Assembly (NCBI RefSeq): GCF_016862075.1
Contig: NZ_BOMG01000073.1
Location: 1 to 64,000 of the forward strand
Length of the DNA stretch: 64,000 nucleotides
DNA from: Actinoplanes couchii
GTDB lineage: Bacteria; Actinomycetota; Actinomycetes; Mycobacteriales; Micromonosporaceae
Direction: 5' to 3'
The notes below the pieces were generated by a model. It made no database searches, had not been told where the DNA came from, and was given only the letters and a program-made list of their open reading frames with translations. The position numbers were made by a program, and so were the translations under genes. Numbering within the stretch: the first letter of the stretch is position 1; every line of letters starts with the position of its first letter. Positions 32,939-41,114 of this stretch are shown piece by piece.

Positions 32939-33604
32939 TCAGGGGAGTTCGAGGCCGGCCAGCAGGGCGCGGCGGCTGGCGCGGACGTGTTCGCGCATCA
33001 CCTGTTCGGCGCTGTCGCCGTCCTTGGAGCGGATCAGGTCCAGGACCACGTGGTGTTCGCGTTCGGACTGCAGGGCCCGGCCGGGCTGCTGCAACGACGT
33101 CACCACCAGACGGGAGTACGCCAGCTGGTTCATCAGCATCCGGTAGTGGGCTTCCAGCTTGGTGTTGTCGGCGCCGGTGATCAGCAGGCCGTGGAACTCC
33201 TCGACGTAACCGGCGTACTTCGCCCGGTCGTCGGCGGCCACCGCCAGATCGGCCTGCCGGACGTTCTCCTCCAGCAGCTCGACCTCGCGGACCCGGCCGC
33301 GCTGGGCCAGCAGGCGGGCCGCCGCGCCTTCGAGCAGTTCCTTCATCTCGAACAGCTCGGTGATGTCGCGGCGGGACGGGGCGGCCACGAAGGTGCCGAC
33401 CCGGGGCCTGATCTCGACCAGGCCCTCGGTCTGCAACTGTTTCAGCGCCTCGCGGACCGGGGTGCGGCTGACCCCGAACTCCTCGGCCAGGACGATCTCC
33501 GAGAGCAGGGCGCCGGAGGCCGCCTCACCGGTGATGATGCGGCGGCGCATCTCGGCGATGACGCGCTCCTGACGACTGCCGGTGCCGGCCGCGAGGCGCT
33601 GCAT
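32939..33604 (-). CDS. GntR-family regulator, FCD (FadR) subgroup
   Basis: 221 residues. The winged helix (about 12-76) has LAEEFGVSRTPVREALKQLQ and GLVEIRPRVGTFV; the all-helical FCD effector domain (about 85-210) follows, with E-F-H and a late H (REHVRASRR) that can bind metal or carboxylate ligands. It is the last gene of the minus-strand arm of the catabolic cluster, 16 bp after the flavin reductase, and is presumably the cluster's repressor. The ligand is probably a carboxylate intermediate. Confidence 0.9.
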   Translation of the reverse strand: MQRLAAGTGSRQERVIAEMRRRIITGEAASGALLSEIVLAEEFGVSRTPVREALKQLQTEGLVEIRPRVGTFVAAPSRRDITELFEMKELLEGAAARLLAQRGRVREVELLEENVRQADLAVAADDRAKYAGYVEEFHGLLITGADNTKLEAHYRMLMNQLAYSRLVVTSLQQPGRALQSEREHHVVLDLIRSKDGDSAEQVMREHVRASRRALLAGLELP

Positions 33605-33620
33605 GATGGTGTCGGTCCTC

Positions 33621-34115
33621 TCAGGTGAGGGGTGTCAGGCCCTCGGAGTGGAAGAACCTACCGGAGCTGTATACCACCGGGGGAAGGTCGGTGACCTCGG
33701 CGGCCACCACCCGGCAGATGAACACCGTGTGGGTGCTCGCCTGCAGCCGTTCGCGGATCTCGACCTCCATGTGCGCGCTACTCCCGGCCAGGATCGGGGT
33801 GCCGAACCGGCCGCGGCTCCAGGCCACCCCCTCGAACTTGTCACCGGTCTTGGAGGCGAACTTGCCCATCACCTCCATCTGCTCGCACGAGGCGATGTTG
33901 ATGGCCATGTGGGTGGCGGTGTAGAGGCAGTCGTGGGTGTTCGACGTGCGCTGCACACACACCATCACGGTGGGCGGGTCGAGGGAGATGTTGGCGAACG
34001 CGTTCACCGCCAGTCCGCGAGGGGTGTCCTCGTCCATCGCCGTGACCAGGGTGACCCCGGTGACGAAGCGGCGGTTCACCTGCTTGAGCAGGTCGATGTC
34101 GGGGCTGGTGATCAT
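33621..34115 (-). CDS. Flavin reductase-domain protein (HpaC-like)
   Basis: 164 residues, FMN-binding split barrel: FVTGVTLVTAMDEDTPRGLA, then VNAFANISLDPPTVMVCVQR and the C-terminal GRFFH. Such proteins use NAD(P)H to reduce FMN or FAD and hand it to a partner monooxygenase. The luciferase-like gene at 39864-40910 is the obvious partner. Its start overlaps the SnoaL gene stop by 4 bp. Confidence 0.9.
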   Translation of the reverse strand: MITSPDIDLLKQVNRRFVTGVTLVTAMDEDTPRGLAVNAFANISLDPPTVMVCVQRTSNTHDCLYTATHMAINIASCEQMEVMGKFASKTGDKFEGVAWSRGRFGTPILAGSSAHMEVEIRERLQASTHTVFICRVVAAEVTDLPPVVYSSGRFFHSEGLTPLT

Positions 34116-34537
34116 GAGTCCTGTCCTACGCTGATGACGCCGATGGCGGTGAGCAGGCCGCGGGGATCCCAGGTGACGTTCTCGGAGTGGACGAGACCGT
34201 CGGCGCCGAAGGTGGCGAAGGTGGCGCCGCTGACGGTGATCTTGCGCTTGGTGGCCGGCACGCCCAGGAACGAGTGGGTGTGGGTGCCGGTGGACTGCCA
34301 GCGGACCGCCATCCGGTCACCGTCGATCAGCAGGTCCTCGATGGTGGTGGTCAGGTCCGGGAACGAAGCCCGGGTGGTGACGACGGTGGCTTTGAAGGCA
34401 TCCCGGTCGAGGCCGGGAGCGTCCGCAACAGAAAAACGCAGATAGCCGGGGGCGAGCAGCCGGTCGAGCGCGTCGACGTCACCGAGGTCCCAGGCGGCCC
34501 GCCAGGTGTCGATCACCAGTTGACGACGAGAGGTCAT
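34112..34537 (-). CDS. SnoaL-like/ester cyclase-type protein
   Basis: 141 residues, NTF2-like cone: RAAWDLGDVDALDRLLAPGY at the N-terminus, ASFPDLTTTIEDLLIDGDRM and VRWQSTGTHTHSF in the middle. Members act as cyclases, hydrolases or isomerases, or only bind ligands. It is coupled by 4-bp overlaps to both the BCCT gene before it and the flavin reductase after it, so a role in the same pathway is likely. Confidence 0.85.
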   Translation of the reverse strand: MTSRRQLVIDTWRAAWDLGDVDALDRLLAPGYLRFSVADAPGLDRDAFKATVVTTRASFPDLTTTIEDLLIDGDRMAVRWQSTGTHTHSFLGVPATKRKITVSGATFATFGADGLVHSENVTWDPRGLLTAIGVISVGQDS

Positions 34538-36087
34538 GCGTCGGTCTTCCTTTCCAGCGAGTTGTCGGAGATCAGTTCCTTCCAGAACGAGACGGCCAGC
34601 CCGGCGATGATCACCAGGAACGGGGCCGAGGTGACGATGACGGTGTTCTGCAGGGCATTGAGGCCGCCGGCCAGCATCAGGACCACGGCGGTGATGCCGG
34701 TGAGCACACCCCAGAGGATCAGGATCGTGCGGCGCGGGGCGAGCGAGCCGCCGGAGGTCATCATCGCCAGGACGTACGTGTTGGCGTCGGCGCCGGACAC
34801 GAAGAACATGATGACCAGGAAGATCGCGACCGCCGAGGTGATGCTCGCGAGCGGGAAGTGGTCGAGGGTGGCGAAGAAGGCGCTGTTGATGTCGTTCGAG
34901 GTCTGCGCCGCGATGTCGCCGCCGTGATACATGTCGACGTTGATGGCGGTGCCGCCGAAGACGGTGAACCAGGTGAAGAAGACGACGGTCGGGACGACCA
35001 GGACACCCATGATGAAGCCGCGGATCGTCCGGCCCTTGGAGATGCGGGCCAGGAAGACGCCGACGAAGGCGCCCCAGGACACCCACCACGCCATCATGAA
35101 GTAGGTCCACCACTGCATCCACTCGAGGTCCCCGAACGCCGTGCCCTGCAGGCTCATCCGGAAGAAGTCGGTGGCCCACAGCCCTATCGACTCGATGTAC
35201 AGGTTCGCGATGAAAACGGTCGGGCCGACCACCAGCATGAAGACGAACAGCGCGCCGGCGGCGATGGCGCTGCCCTGGCTGAGGTACTTGATGCCCTTGC
35301 TGACCCCGGTGACCGCGGACATCGTGAAGATCGCGGTGACCGCGGCGATGATCAGGACCTGGGTGATGTTGTCGACCGGGATCCCGAACAGGGTGGCCAG
35401 GCCGTTGTTGACCTGCAGGGCGCCCAGGCCGAGCGAGGTGGTGGTGCCGAACAGGGTGGCGAAGACGGCGAGCACGTCGATGGTCTTGCCGATCGGCCCG
35501 TTCACCCGGTCGCCGATCAGCGGGCGGAACAGCTGGCTGACCAGGGTGGGCCGGCCCTTGCGGTGGGTGGAGTAGGCGATGGCCAGGCCGAAGACCGCGA
35601 AGATGGCCCAGGCGTGCAGGCCCCAGTCGAAGTAGCTGTACTGCATGGCCCGGACGGCGGCCTGCGGGGTGCCGGCCTCGGCGAGCCCGTGCGGCGGGGT
35701 GGCGAAGTGTGAGATCGGTTCGGCGACGCCGTACGAGACCAGGCCGATGCCCATCACCGCGGACAGGATCATCGCGAACCAGCTGAGGTTGGAGAACTCC
35801 GGCCGGTCGTCGTCCCTGCCGAGGCGGATGTTGCCGTACGGGCTGAACGCGAGGAACACCAGGAAGACCAGGATCGCGAGGGTGATGACCAGGTAGGCCC
35901 AGCCCCAGGAACCGGTGAGCCAGTTCAGCGAGGCGGTGGTGACGCTATTGAGATTCTCGGTGAAGAGAACGCCCCAGGCGACGAAGAGTCCGCAGACCGT
36001 GACCGAGGCATAGAAGACCGAACCGAGTTTGTGGGGAGCCGAGCTGTCGACGCTCTGGAGGTCGGGCTCGGTGATTGTCTGGGACAT
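34534..36087 (-). CDS. BCCT-family betaine/choline/carnitine transporter
   Basis: 517 residues from MSQTITEPD, chosen because GGAGGG stands just upstream; the frame stays open 15 codons further. Twelve membrane helices, with the family's aromatic-rich segment SYFDWGLHAWAIFAVFGLAI, the glycine stretch GIGLVSYGVAEP and the helix-8 tryptophans WWTYFMMAWWVSWGAFVG. BCCT proteins import quaternary-ammonium or related zwitterions with Na+ or H+. First gene of the minus arm, it implies that the cluster's substrate is betaine-like. Confidence 0.93.
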   Translation of the reverse strand: MSQTITEPDLQSVDSSAPHKLGSVFYASVTVCGLFVAWGVLFTENLNSVTTASLNWLTGSWGWAYLVITLAILVFLVFLAFSPYGNIRLGRDDDRPEFSNLSWFAMILSAVMGIGLVSYGVAEPISHFATPPHGLAEAGTPQAAVRAMQYSYFDWGLHAWAIFAVFGLAIAYSTHRKGRPTLVSQLFRPLIGDRVNGPIGKTIDVLAVFATLFGTTTSLGLGALQVNNGLATLFGIPVDNITQVLIIAAVTAIFTMSAVTGVSKGIKYLSQGSAIAAGALFVFMLVVGPTVFIANLYIESIGLWATDFFRMSLQGTAFGDLEWMQWWTYFMMAWWVSWGAFVGVFLARISKGRTIRGFIMGVLVVPTVVFFTWFTVFGGTAINVDMYHGGDIAAQTSNDINSAFFATLDHFPLASITSAVAIFLVIMFFVSGADANTYVLAMMTSGGSLAPRRTILILWGVLTGITAVVLMLAGGLNALQNTVIVTSAPFLVIIAGLAVSFWKELISDNSLERKTDA

Positions 36088-36099
36088 GTTGCCCTCCTG

Positions 36100-36113
36100 T
36101 CTTGCATGCAAGA
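36100..36113. promoter_or_regulatory. GntR operator candidate, BCCT side
   Basis: TCTTGCATGCAAGA is a perfect 14-bp palindrome 13 bp before the BCCT start. A related sequence, TGTTGCATACATGA, stands on the other side of the divergent promoter at 36230-36243. The shared TTGCATRCA core suggests one regulator for both arms, most simply the cluster's GntR protein. Confidence 0.65.
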
Positions 36114-36199
36114 GGGATGCTAGGTACGTCACAACACAGGTGTCAATACTGTTACCGCTACCACATTTACCTGCTCAGCATGCCGAAACAGGGAGACGG

Positions 36200-36243
36200 T
36201 TGACACTCTCCAACGCCGGTCGTATTTTCTGTTGCATACATGA
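36200..36243 (+). promoter_or_regulatory. Promoter and overlapping operator for the plus arm
   Basis: TTGACA at 36200-36205 and TATTTT at 36223-36228 are separated by 17 bp, a good vegetative-type promoter. The expected transcription start (about 36235) lies inside the palindrome-like TGTTGCATACATGA (36230-36243), which fits repression by steric hindrance. It also argues for the AA_synth start at 36258 rather than 36240. Confidence 0.6.
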
Positions 36244-36257
36244 GCGAGGAGAAGCGC

Positions 36258-36917
36258 ATGAGCGTTGACTTGGAGCCGCGTACCGGCAGACCGAGTCCCG
36301 AAGCCGGTCCCCGCCCGCACGACTGGCTGCGGCGGATCGCGGTCTACCGGGAGGAGGTGCTGCTCGAGAACGGGACGGCACCCGCTGTCCCCGCCCTGCG
36401 GGCGACGGCCGCGGCGGTCATCCGCAACCCGTGGATCGGCACCCCGGCCGGCCGCGACCTGAGCCCGGAGGTGGAGGCCATCGCCCCGGTGCTGGCCCGC
36501 GAGCTGACCGCCCGTCTCCTCGACTGCCTGGGTGGCGTGGACGCCGTGGAGGCGTTCGGCAAGGCCGCCGTGGTCGGCACCGAAGGCGAGATCGAGCACG
36601 CCGGAGCCCTGATCCACACCCCGTTCTTCGGCAATCTCATGCGCGAGTTCCTGGACGGCACGTCGATCATCTGTTTCGCCGACACCCGCGCGGACGCCGG
36701 CGAGACACTCGTCGTGCCGATGTGGCACAAGAGCCACGCCGCGACCCGCAGCCACTACCAGACCATCACCGCCCGGATTCCGGACGCGCCCCGCGCCAAG
36801 GAGATCGTGGTGATCGCGGCGGCCTCCACCGGGCCCCGCCCGCACGCCCGCATCGGCGACCGCCGTACCGACCCGGCCGTCTCCGCGGCCTCTCTAGGGA
36901 ATGGGAACCAGCAATGA
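36258..36917 (+). CDS. AA_synth (PF06684-type) family protein, first paralogue
   Basis: 219 residues from the ATG preceded by GAGGAGAAGCGC. Conserved elements: VIRNPWIGTPAGRDLSPEVE and AFGKAAVVGTEGEIEHAGAL. The family name 'amino acid synthesis' is historic and no reaction is firmly known to me. It carries an extra 30-residue N-terminus and a polar tail compared with the next gene, its paralogue, to which it is joined by an ATGA overlap. The two may form a heteromer. Confidence 0.83.
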   Translation: MSVDLEPRTGRPSPEAGPRPHDWLRRIAVYREEVLLENGTAPAVPALRATAAAVIRNPWIGTPAGRDLSPEVEAIAPVLARELTARLLDCLGGVDAVEAFGKAAVVGTEGEIEHAGALIHTPFFGNLMREFLDGTSIICFADTRADAGETLVVPMWHKSHAATRSHYQTITARIPDAPRAKEIVVIAAASTGPRPHARIGDRRTDPAVSAASLGNGNQQ

Positions 36918-37465
36918 ACGTCCGCAAGATCGTCACCATCACCGACGAGGTCCTCACCGAGGGCGGGCGCCCGGTGCAGCCCGCCGCCCGGATCGCCGTG
37001 GTGGCGGCCGTGATCGAGAACCCGTGGGCCGGTCAGGGCTTCGTCCAGGACCTGCTGCCGGGCATCGACGCGAACGCCTCGGAGCTGGGCGCGCTGCTCG
37101 CCCCGCGGGTCGTCGAGGCACTCGGGGCCACTGTCGAGGCGTACGGAAAAGCCGCGGTCGTGGGTTTGGACGGCGAGATCGAGCACGGCTCCGCGCTCAT
37201 CCACACGCTGAAGTTCGGTGACCACTTCCGCAAGGCCGCGTCGGCGACCACCCTGCTGCCCGCGCTGGAGAAGCGCGGTCCGGCCGGCATCGTCTTCGAC
37301 ATTCCGCTCAAGCACATCACCGACGCCACGATCCGCTCGCACCACCAGTCGTTCGAGGTGCGGATCCCGGACGCGCCGCACCCGGGCGAGATCCTGATCG
37401 CCCTCGCGGCCGCCGCGCAGGGCCGCCCGCAGCAGCGCCTCGCGTCGCTCTCGACCGAGCAGTGA
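36914..37465 (+). CDS. AA_synth (PF06684-type) family protein, second paralogue
   Basis: 183 residues, close to the usual family length: MNVRKIVTITDEVLTEGGRP, VVAAVIENPWAGQGFVQDL, and the signature AYGKAAVVGLDGEIEHGSAL. It aligns with the upstream protein over most of its length (ENPW/RNPW, GKAAVVG-GEIEH, LIHT, HHQSFEVRIPDAP against HYQTITARIPDAP). Translationally coupled to that gene, and 6 bp ahead of the hydrolase. Confidence 0.86.
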   Translation: MNVRKIVTITDEVLTEGGRPVQPAARIAVVAAVIENPWAGQGFVQDLLPGIDANASELGALLAPRVVEALGATVEAYGKAAVVGLDGEIEHGSALIHTLKFGDHFRKAASATTLLPALEKRGPAGIVFDIPLKHITDATIRSHHQSFEVRIPDAPHPGEILIALAAAAQGRPQQRLASLSTEQ

Positions 37466-37471
37466 ACCGGC

Positions 37472-38191
37472 ATGACCCGGCCGGTTCTGGTCCTGCTGCA
37501 CGGTGTCGGTCTCGACCACACCGTGTGGCAGGACGTGATTCCCCAACTTCAAGACCGGTTTTCGGTACGGACCCCGAATCTGCCCGGGCACTCCGGCGCG
37601 GTGCGGGTCGCGTCCGACATCGATCTGGCCGGGCTGGCGGAGCTGGTGGCGGCCAGCCTCGACGAGGGCAGCCACCTGGTCGGCTTCTCCCTCGGCGCGC
37701 TGGTCGCCCAGTACCTGGCGATCCACCGGCCGGAGCTGGTCGCGTCACTGACCAGCGTCAGCTCGGTCTGCCGGCGCACCCCTGAGGAGCGCGCCGCGGT
37801 GCTGAGCCGCCTGGAGGTCGCCACCGCCGACCCGGCGAAGGCCGCCGCCGCCAGCATCGACCGCTGGTTCGCCGGCACCACCGTCGCGCCGGCGACGATC
37901 GAGCACACCCGGGCCGTACTGGAAGCCAACGACCCGGACCAGTTCCTGGCCTGCTACCGGGTCTTCTGCACCGGGGACGCGGTGGTCGGCCCGCACCTCG
38001 GCCGGATCACCGTCCCGTCGCTCGCCGTGACCGGTGGCGAGGACCCGGGCTCGACCCCGGACATGACGTACCGGCTGGCCGCCGCGATCCCGGACGCGCA
38101 CGCGGTGATCGTGCCCGGCGCCCGCCACATGCTGCCGGTCGAGCAACCCCACACCCTCGCCGGGCTCATCGAAGGAGTCGCACATGTCTGA
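37472..38191 (+). CDS. Alpha/beta hydrolase (enol-lactonase/amide hydrolase type)
   Basis: 239 residues. Oxyanion segment LLHGVGLDHTVW, nucleophile elbow GFSLGA with Ser73, and C-terminal PGARHMLPVEQP with the catalytic His. The overall look is that of 3-oxoadipate enol-lactonase and related ring-product hydrolases. Enzymes of this fold also hydrolyse the N-acyl enamide intermediates formed after N-heterocycle opening. Its end overlaps the aldehyde dehydrogenase start by 8 bp. Confidence 0.87.
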   Translation: MTRPVLVLLHGVGLDHTVWQDVIPQLQDRFSVRTPNLPGHSGAVRVASDIDLAGLAELVAASLDEGSHLVGFSLGALVAQYLAIHRPELVASLTSVSSVCRRTPEERAAVLSRLEVATADPAKAAAASIDRWFAGTTVAPATIEHTRAVLEANDPDQFLACYRVFCTGDAVVGPHLGRITVPSLAVTGGEDPGSTPDMTYRLAAAIPDAHAVIVPGARHMLPVEQPHTLAGLIEGVAHV

Positions 38192-39668
38192 GACTCGCCA
38201 CCACCACATCGGCGGGGAGAAGGTCGCGCCCTCCTCCGGCGCCTGTTTCGACAGCACCAACCCGGCCACCCGGGAGATCCTCTACTCGGCGGCCCGGGGC
38301 AACGCCGAGGATGTCGACAAGGCGGTGCAAGCAGCACGTCGCGCCTTCGAGAACCCGGCCTGGCGGGACATGAGCCAGACCGGCCGCGGGCGGCTGCTGC
38401 GCCGGCTGGCCGAGCTGGTCGCGGAGAACGCCGACGAACTGGCCCGCACCGAGAGCCTGGACAACGGCAAGCTGCTGCGGGAGATGCGCGGCCAGCTGAC
38501 CACGCTGCCGGAGTACTACCACTACTACTCCGGGCTGGCCGACAAGATCCAGGGCGACGTGATCCCGACGTCGGACCGGGCGGTGCTGAACTACACGATG
38601 CGCGAGCCGCTCGGTGTGGTCGGCGCGATCACCCCGTGGAACTCGCCGCTGACCCTGACCACCAGCAAGCTGGCGCCGGCCCTGTGCGCCGGCAACACCG
38701 TGGTGATCAAGCCGTCCGAGTACACCTCGGCGTCGGTGCTGCGGCTGGCCGAACTCGCCGACGAGGCGGGCTTCCCGGCCGGCGTCGTCAACGTGGTCAC
38801 CGGGTTCGGCGCGGAGGCCGGGCAGGCGCTGGTCGACCACCCGGACATCGCCAAGATCTCGTTCACCGGCTCGACCGGCACCGGATCCCGGATCGCCGCG
38901 TCGGTGGCGTCGAGGTTCCTCGGTTCGACCCTGGAACTGGGCGGCAAGTCGCCGAACATCGTGTTCGAGGACGCGAACATCCACAACGCGGCGATGGGCG
39001 TGATCGCCGGGGTGTTCGCCGCCGCCGGGCAGACCTGCATCGCCGGTAGCCGGGTCTTCGCGCACCGCAGTGTCTACGACGAGCTGCTGGAACGGGTCGC
39101 CACCCGGGCCGCCGGCATCAAGATCGGTGACCCGCTGCTGGCCGACACCGAACTCGGGCCGCTGGCCTTCGCCGACCAGCAGAGCAAGGTCGCCGGTTAC
39201 GTCGACATCGGCCGGGCCGAGGGCGCCCGGGTGCTCACCGGCGGGAACGTCACCGACGGCGGTGGTCTCGGCGGTTACTTCTACCAGCCGACCGTGCTCG
39301 TCGACGTCGACAACGACATGCGGGTGGTGCGGGAGGAGATCTTCGGCCCGGTGGTCGCGGTGATGCCGTTCGACACCGAGGACGATGTCGTACGCCTGGC
39401 CAACGACACCGAGTACGGCCTGGCCGCCGGGGTGTGGACGAAGGATCTCGGGCGCGCGCACCGGATGGCGAACCGTCTGCAGGCCGGCACCGTCTGGGTG
39501 AACACGTACCGGGCGATGTCCCCGATGTCACCGCGTCAGGGATACAAGAACAGTGGCGTCGGCATCGAGCACGGCCAGGAGACGATCAAGGAGTACACCC
39601 AGCTCAAGAGCGTCTGGATCAACACCAGTGACGCTCCGGTGGCCGATCCGTTCGTGATGCGGAGCTGA
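38184..39668 (+). CDS. NAD(P)-dependent aldehyde dehydrogenase
   Basis: 494 residues, full length. General base Glu251 in LELGGKSPNIV, catalytic Cys285 in GQTCIAGSR, cofactor-binding PWNSPL and FTGSTGTG. It would oxidise a (semi)aldehyde produced by the pathway. Sequence flavour is closer to betaine/hydroxymuconic-semialdehyde dehydrogenases than to long-chain forms, but the substrate is an inference. One base separates its stop from the tautomerase start. Confidence 0.93.
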   Translation: MSETRHHHIGGEKVAPSSGACFDSTNPATREILYSAARGNAEDVDKAVQAARRAFENPAWRDMSQTGRGRLLRRLAELVAENADELARTESLDNGKLLREMRGQLTTLPEYYHYYSGLADKIQGDVIPTSDRAVLNYTMREPLGVVGAITPWNSPLTLTTSKLAPALCAGNTVVIKPSEYTSASVLRLAELADEAGFPAGVVNVVTGFGAEAGQALVDHPDIAKISFTGSTGTGSRIAASVASRFLGSTLELGGKSPNIVFEDANIHNAAMGVIAGVFAAAGQTCIAGSRVFAHRSVYDELLERVATRAAGIKIGDPLLADTELGPLAFADQQSKVAGYVDIGRAEGARVLTGGNVTDGGGLGGYFYQPTVLVDVDNDMRVVREEIFGPVVAVMPFDTEDDVVRLANDTEYGLAAGVWTKDLGRAHRMANRLQAGTVWVNTYRAMSPMSPRQGYKNSGVGIEHGQETIKEYTQLKSVWINTSDAPVADPFVMRS

Positions 39669-39669
39669 C

Positions 39670-39867
39670 ATGCCCCTGGTCGACGTCACCATCACCGAGG
39701 GCCGCTCGCCCGAGCAGGTCCGCGCCCTGATCCACGCCCTGCATTCCGCCGTCGTCACCACCGTCGACGCGCTCCCCGAACACGTCCGCGTCATCGTCCG
39801 CGAGGTGCCCCGCAGTAACTGGGCCACCGGAGACGTGACAGTCGAAGAATGGAAAGGCCCCCGATGA
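39670..39867 (+). CDS. 4-Oxalocrotonate tautomerase-like protein
   Basis: 65 residues, MPLVDVTITEGRSPEQVRAL. Pro2, which becomes N-terminal after Met removal, is the catalytic base of this family, and Arg11 plus the later EVPRSNW are in the expected places. It converts enol and keto forms of dienoate or oxo-acid intermediates. Its last codons overlap the luciferase-like gene (ATGA). Confidence 0.9.
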   Translation: MPLVDVTITEGRSPEQVRALIHALHSAVVTTVDALPEHVRVIVREVPRSNWATGDVTVEEWKGPR

Positions 39868-40910
39868 GATTCTCCCTCTTCGTCCACATGGAGCGCTGGG
39901 ACGACTCGGTCAGCCACCAGGAGCTCTTCGCGAACCTCACCGAGCTGACGCTGATGGCCGAGGCCGGTGGCTTCGGCACGGTGTGGGTCGGCGAGCACCA
40001 CTCGATGGAATACACCATCTCGCCGAACCCGATCCCGACCCTGGCGTACCTGGCCGCCCGCACCAGCACGATCCGGCTCGGCGCCGGCACCATCATCGCC
40101 CCGTTCTGGAACCCGATCCGGGCCGCCGGCGAGTGCGCCCTGCTCGACGTGATCAGCAACGGCCGGATGGAGGTCGGGCTGGCCCGCGGTGCCTACCAGT
40201 TCGAGTTCGACCGGATGGCCGGTGGGCTGCCCGCCGCCGACGGTGGCAAGCACCTGCGGGAACTCGTCCCGGCGATGCGGGCGCTGTGGCAGGGCGACTA
40301 CGCGCACGACGGCGAGATCTGGCAGTTCCCGACCTCGACGTCGGTGCCGAAGCCGGTGCAGCAGCCCACTCCCCCGGTGTGGATCGCCGCCCGGGATCCC
40401 GCGTCGCACGACTTCGCCGTCGCCAACGAGTGCAACGTGATGGTGACGCCGCTGATGAAGGGTGACGAGGAGGTGGAGAACCTGGTCGGCAAGTTCGAGA
40501 CCGCGGTCGCCGCGCACCCCGAGGTCACCAAGCGCCCCGAGCTGATGGTGCTGCGGCACACGCACGTGCACGACGAGAGCGACCCGGACGGCTGGAAACC
40601 CGCCGCTGCCGCGATCAACCGGTTCTACCGCAGTTTCGACGCGTGGTTCGGCAACAAGACCACGCCCGTCGACGGGTTCCTGGACCCGAGCCCGGAGTCG
40701 AAGTTCGAGGGGCGCCCCGAGTTCGAGCTGGAGTCGTTGCACCGGACCGCGATGATCGGCACGCCGGCCGAGATCATCGAGCGGCTCAAGCACTACCAGT
40801 CACTGGGTGTCGACGAGTTCAGCTTCTGGATCGACAACAGCATGTCGCACGAGGAGAAGCGCGCCTCGCTGGCACGTTTCATCGAGCACGTGGTGCCGTC
40901 CTTCAGCTGA
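39864..40910 (+). CDS. Luciferase-like (LLM) flavin monooxygenase
   Basis: 348 residues from the ATG overlapping the tautomerase stop. TIM-barrel pattern of bacterial luciferase-type enzymes: MRFSLFVHME, VWVGEHHSMEYTISPNP, IRLGAGTIIAPFWNP, NGRMEVGLARGAYQFEFDRM. It needs reduced flavin, presumably from the cluster's own flavin reductase on the other strand. Likely reaction: oxygen insertion into, or oxidative opening of, a ring or C-N bond of the imported compound. Last gene of the arm, followed by a strong terminator. Confidence 0.9.
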   Translation: MRFSLFVHMERWDDSVSHQELFANLTELTLMAEAGGFGTVWVGEHHSMEYTISPNPIPTLAYLAARTSTIRLGAGTIIAPFWNPIRAAGECALLDVISNGRMEVGLARGAYQFEFDRMAGGLPAADGGKHLRELVPAMRALWQGDYAHDGEIWQFPTSTSVPKPVQQPTPPVWIAARDPASHDFAVANECNVMVTPLMKGDEEVENLVGKFETAVAAHPEVTKRPELMVLRHTHVHDESDPDGWKPAAAAINRFYRSFDAWFGNKTTPVDGFLDPSPESKFEGRPEFELESLHRTAMIGTPAEIIERLKHYQSLGVDEFSFWIDNSMSHEEKRASLARFIEHVVPSFS

Positions 40911-40926
40911 CAGTGACACTGGACCA

Positions 40927-40967
40927 GCGGGCGCTGACCTCCGGGGTGGGATCCGGTCAGCGCCCGC
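40927..40967 (+). terminator. Rho-independent-like terminator of the catabolic operon
   Basis: Perfect 13-bp stem (GCGGGCGCTGACC and GGTCAGCGCCCGC) with a 15-base loop, followed by TTTC, 16 bp after the monooxygenase stop. It cleanly ends the plus arm. Confidence 0.88.
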
Positions 40968-41114
40968 TTTCGTGTCCCAAATTTTTTGACCGTTCGGCCG
41001 ATACTCGATGACCGAAAGTACTAGTTCGACTCATACAACCGTCACCCCGATATTTCCCGTGGTCACCTCTTGCTAAACCACTACGCACCACCGAGAAAGC
41101 AAGAGGTGAGCAAC

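Noticed and set aside
32939-40910. Simple alkanesulfonate or nitrilotriacetate operon
   Set aside because: A luciferase-like monooxygenase and flavin reductase would fit, but there is no ABC transporter and the BCCT importer, tautomerase and AA_synth genes do not belong to those systems.
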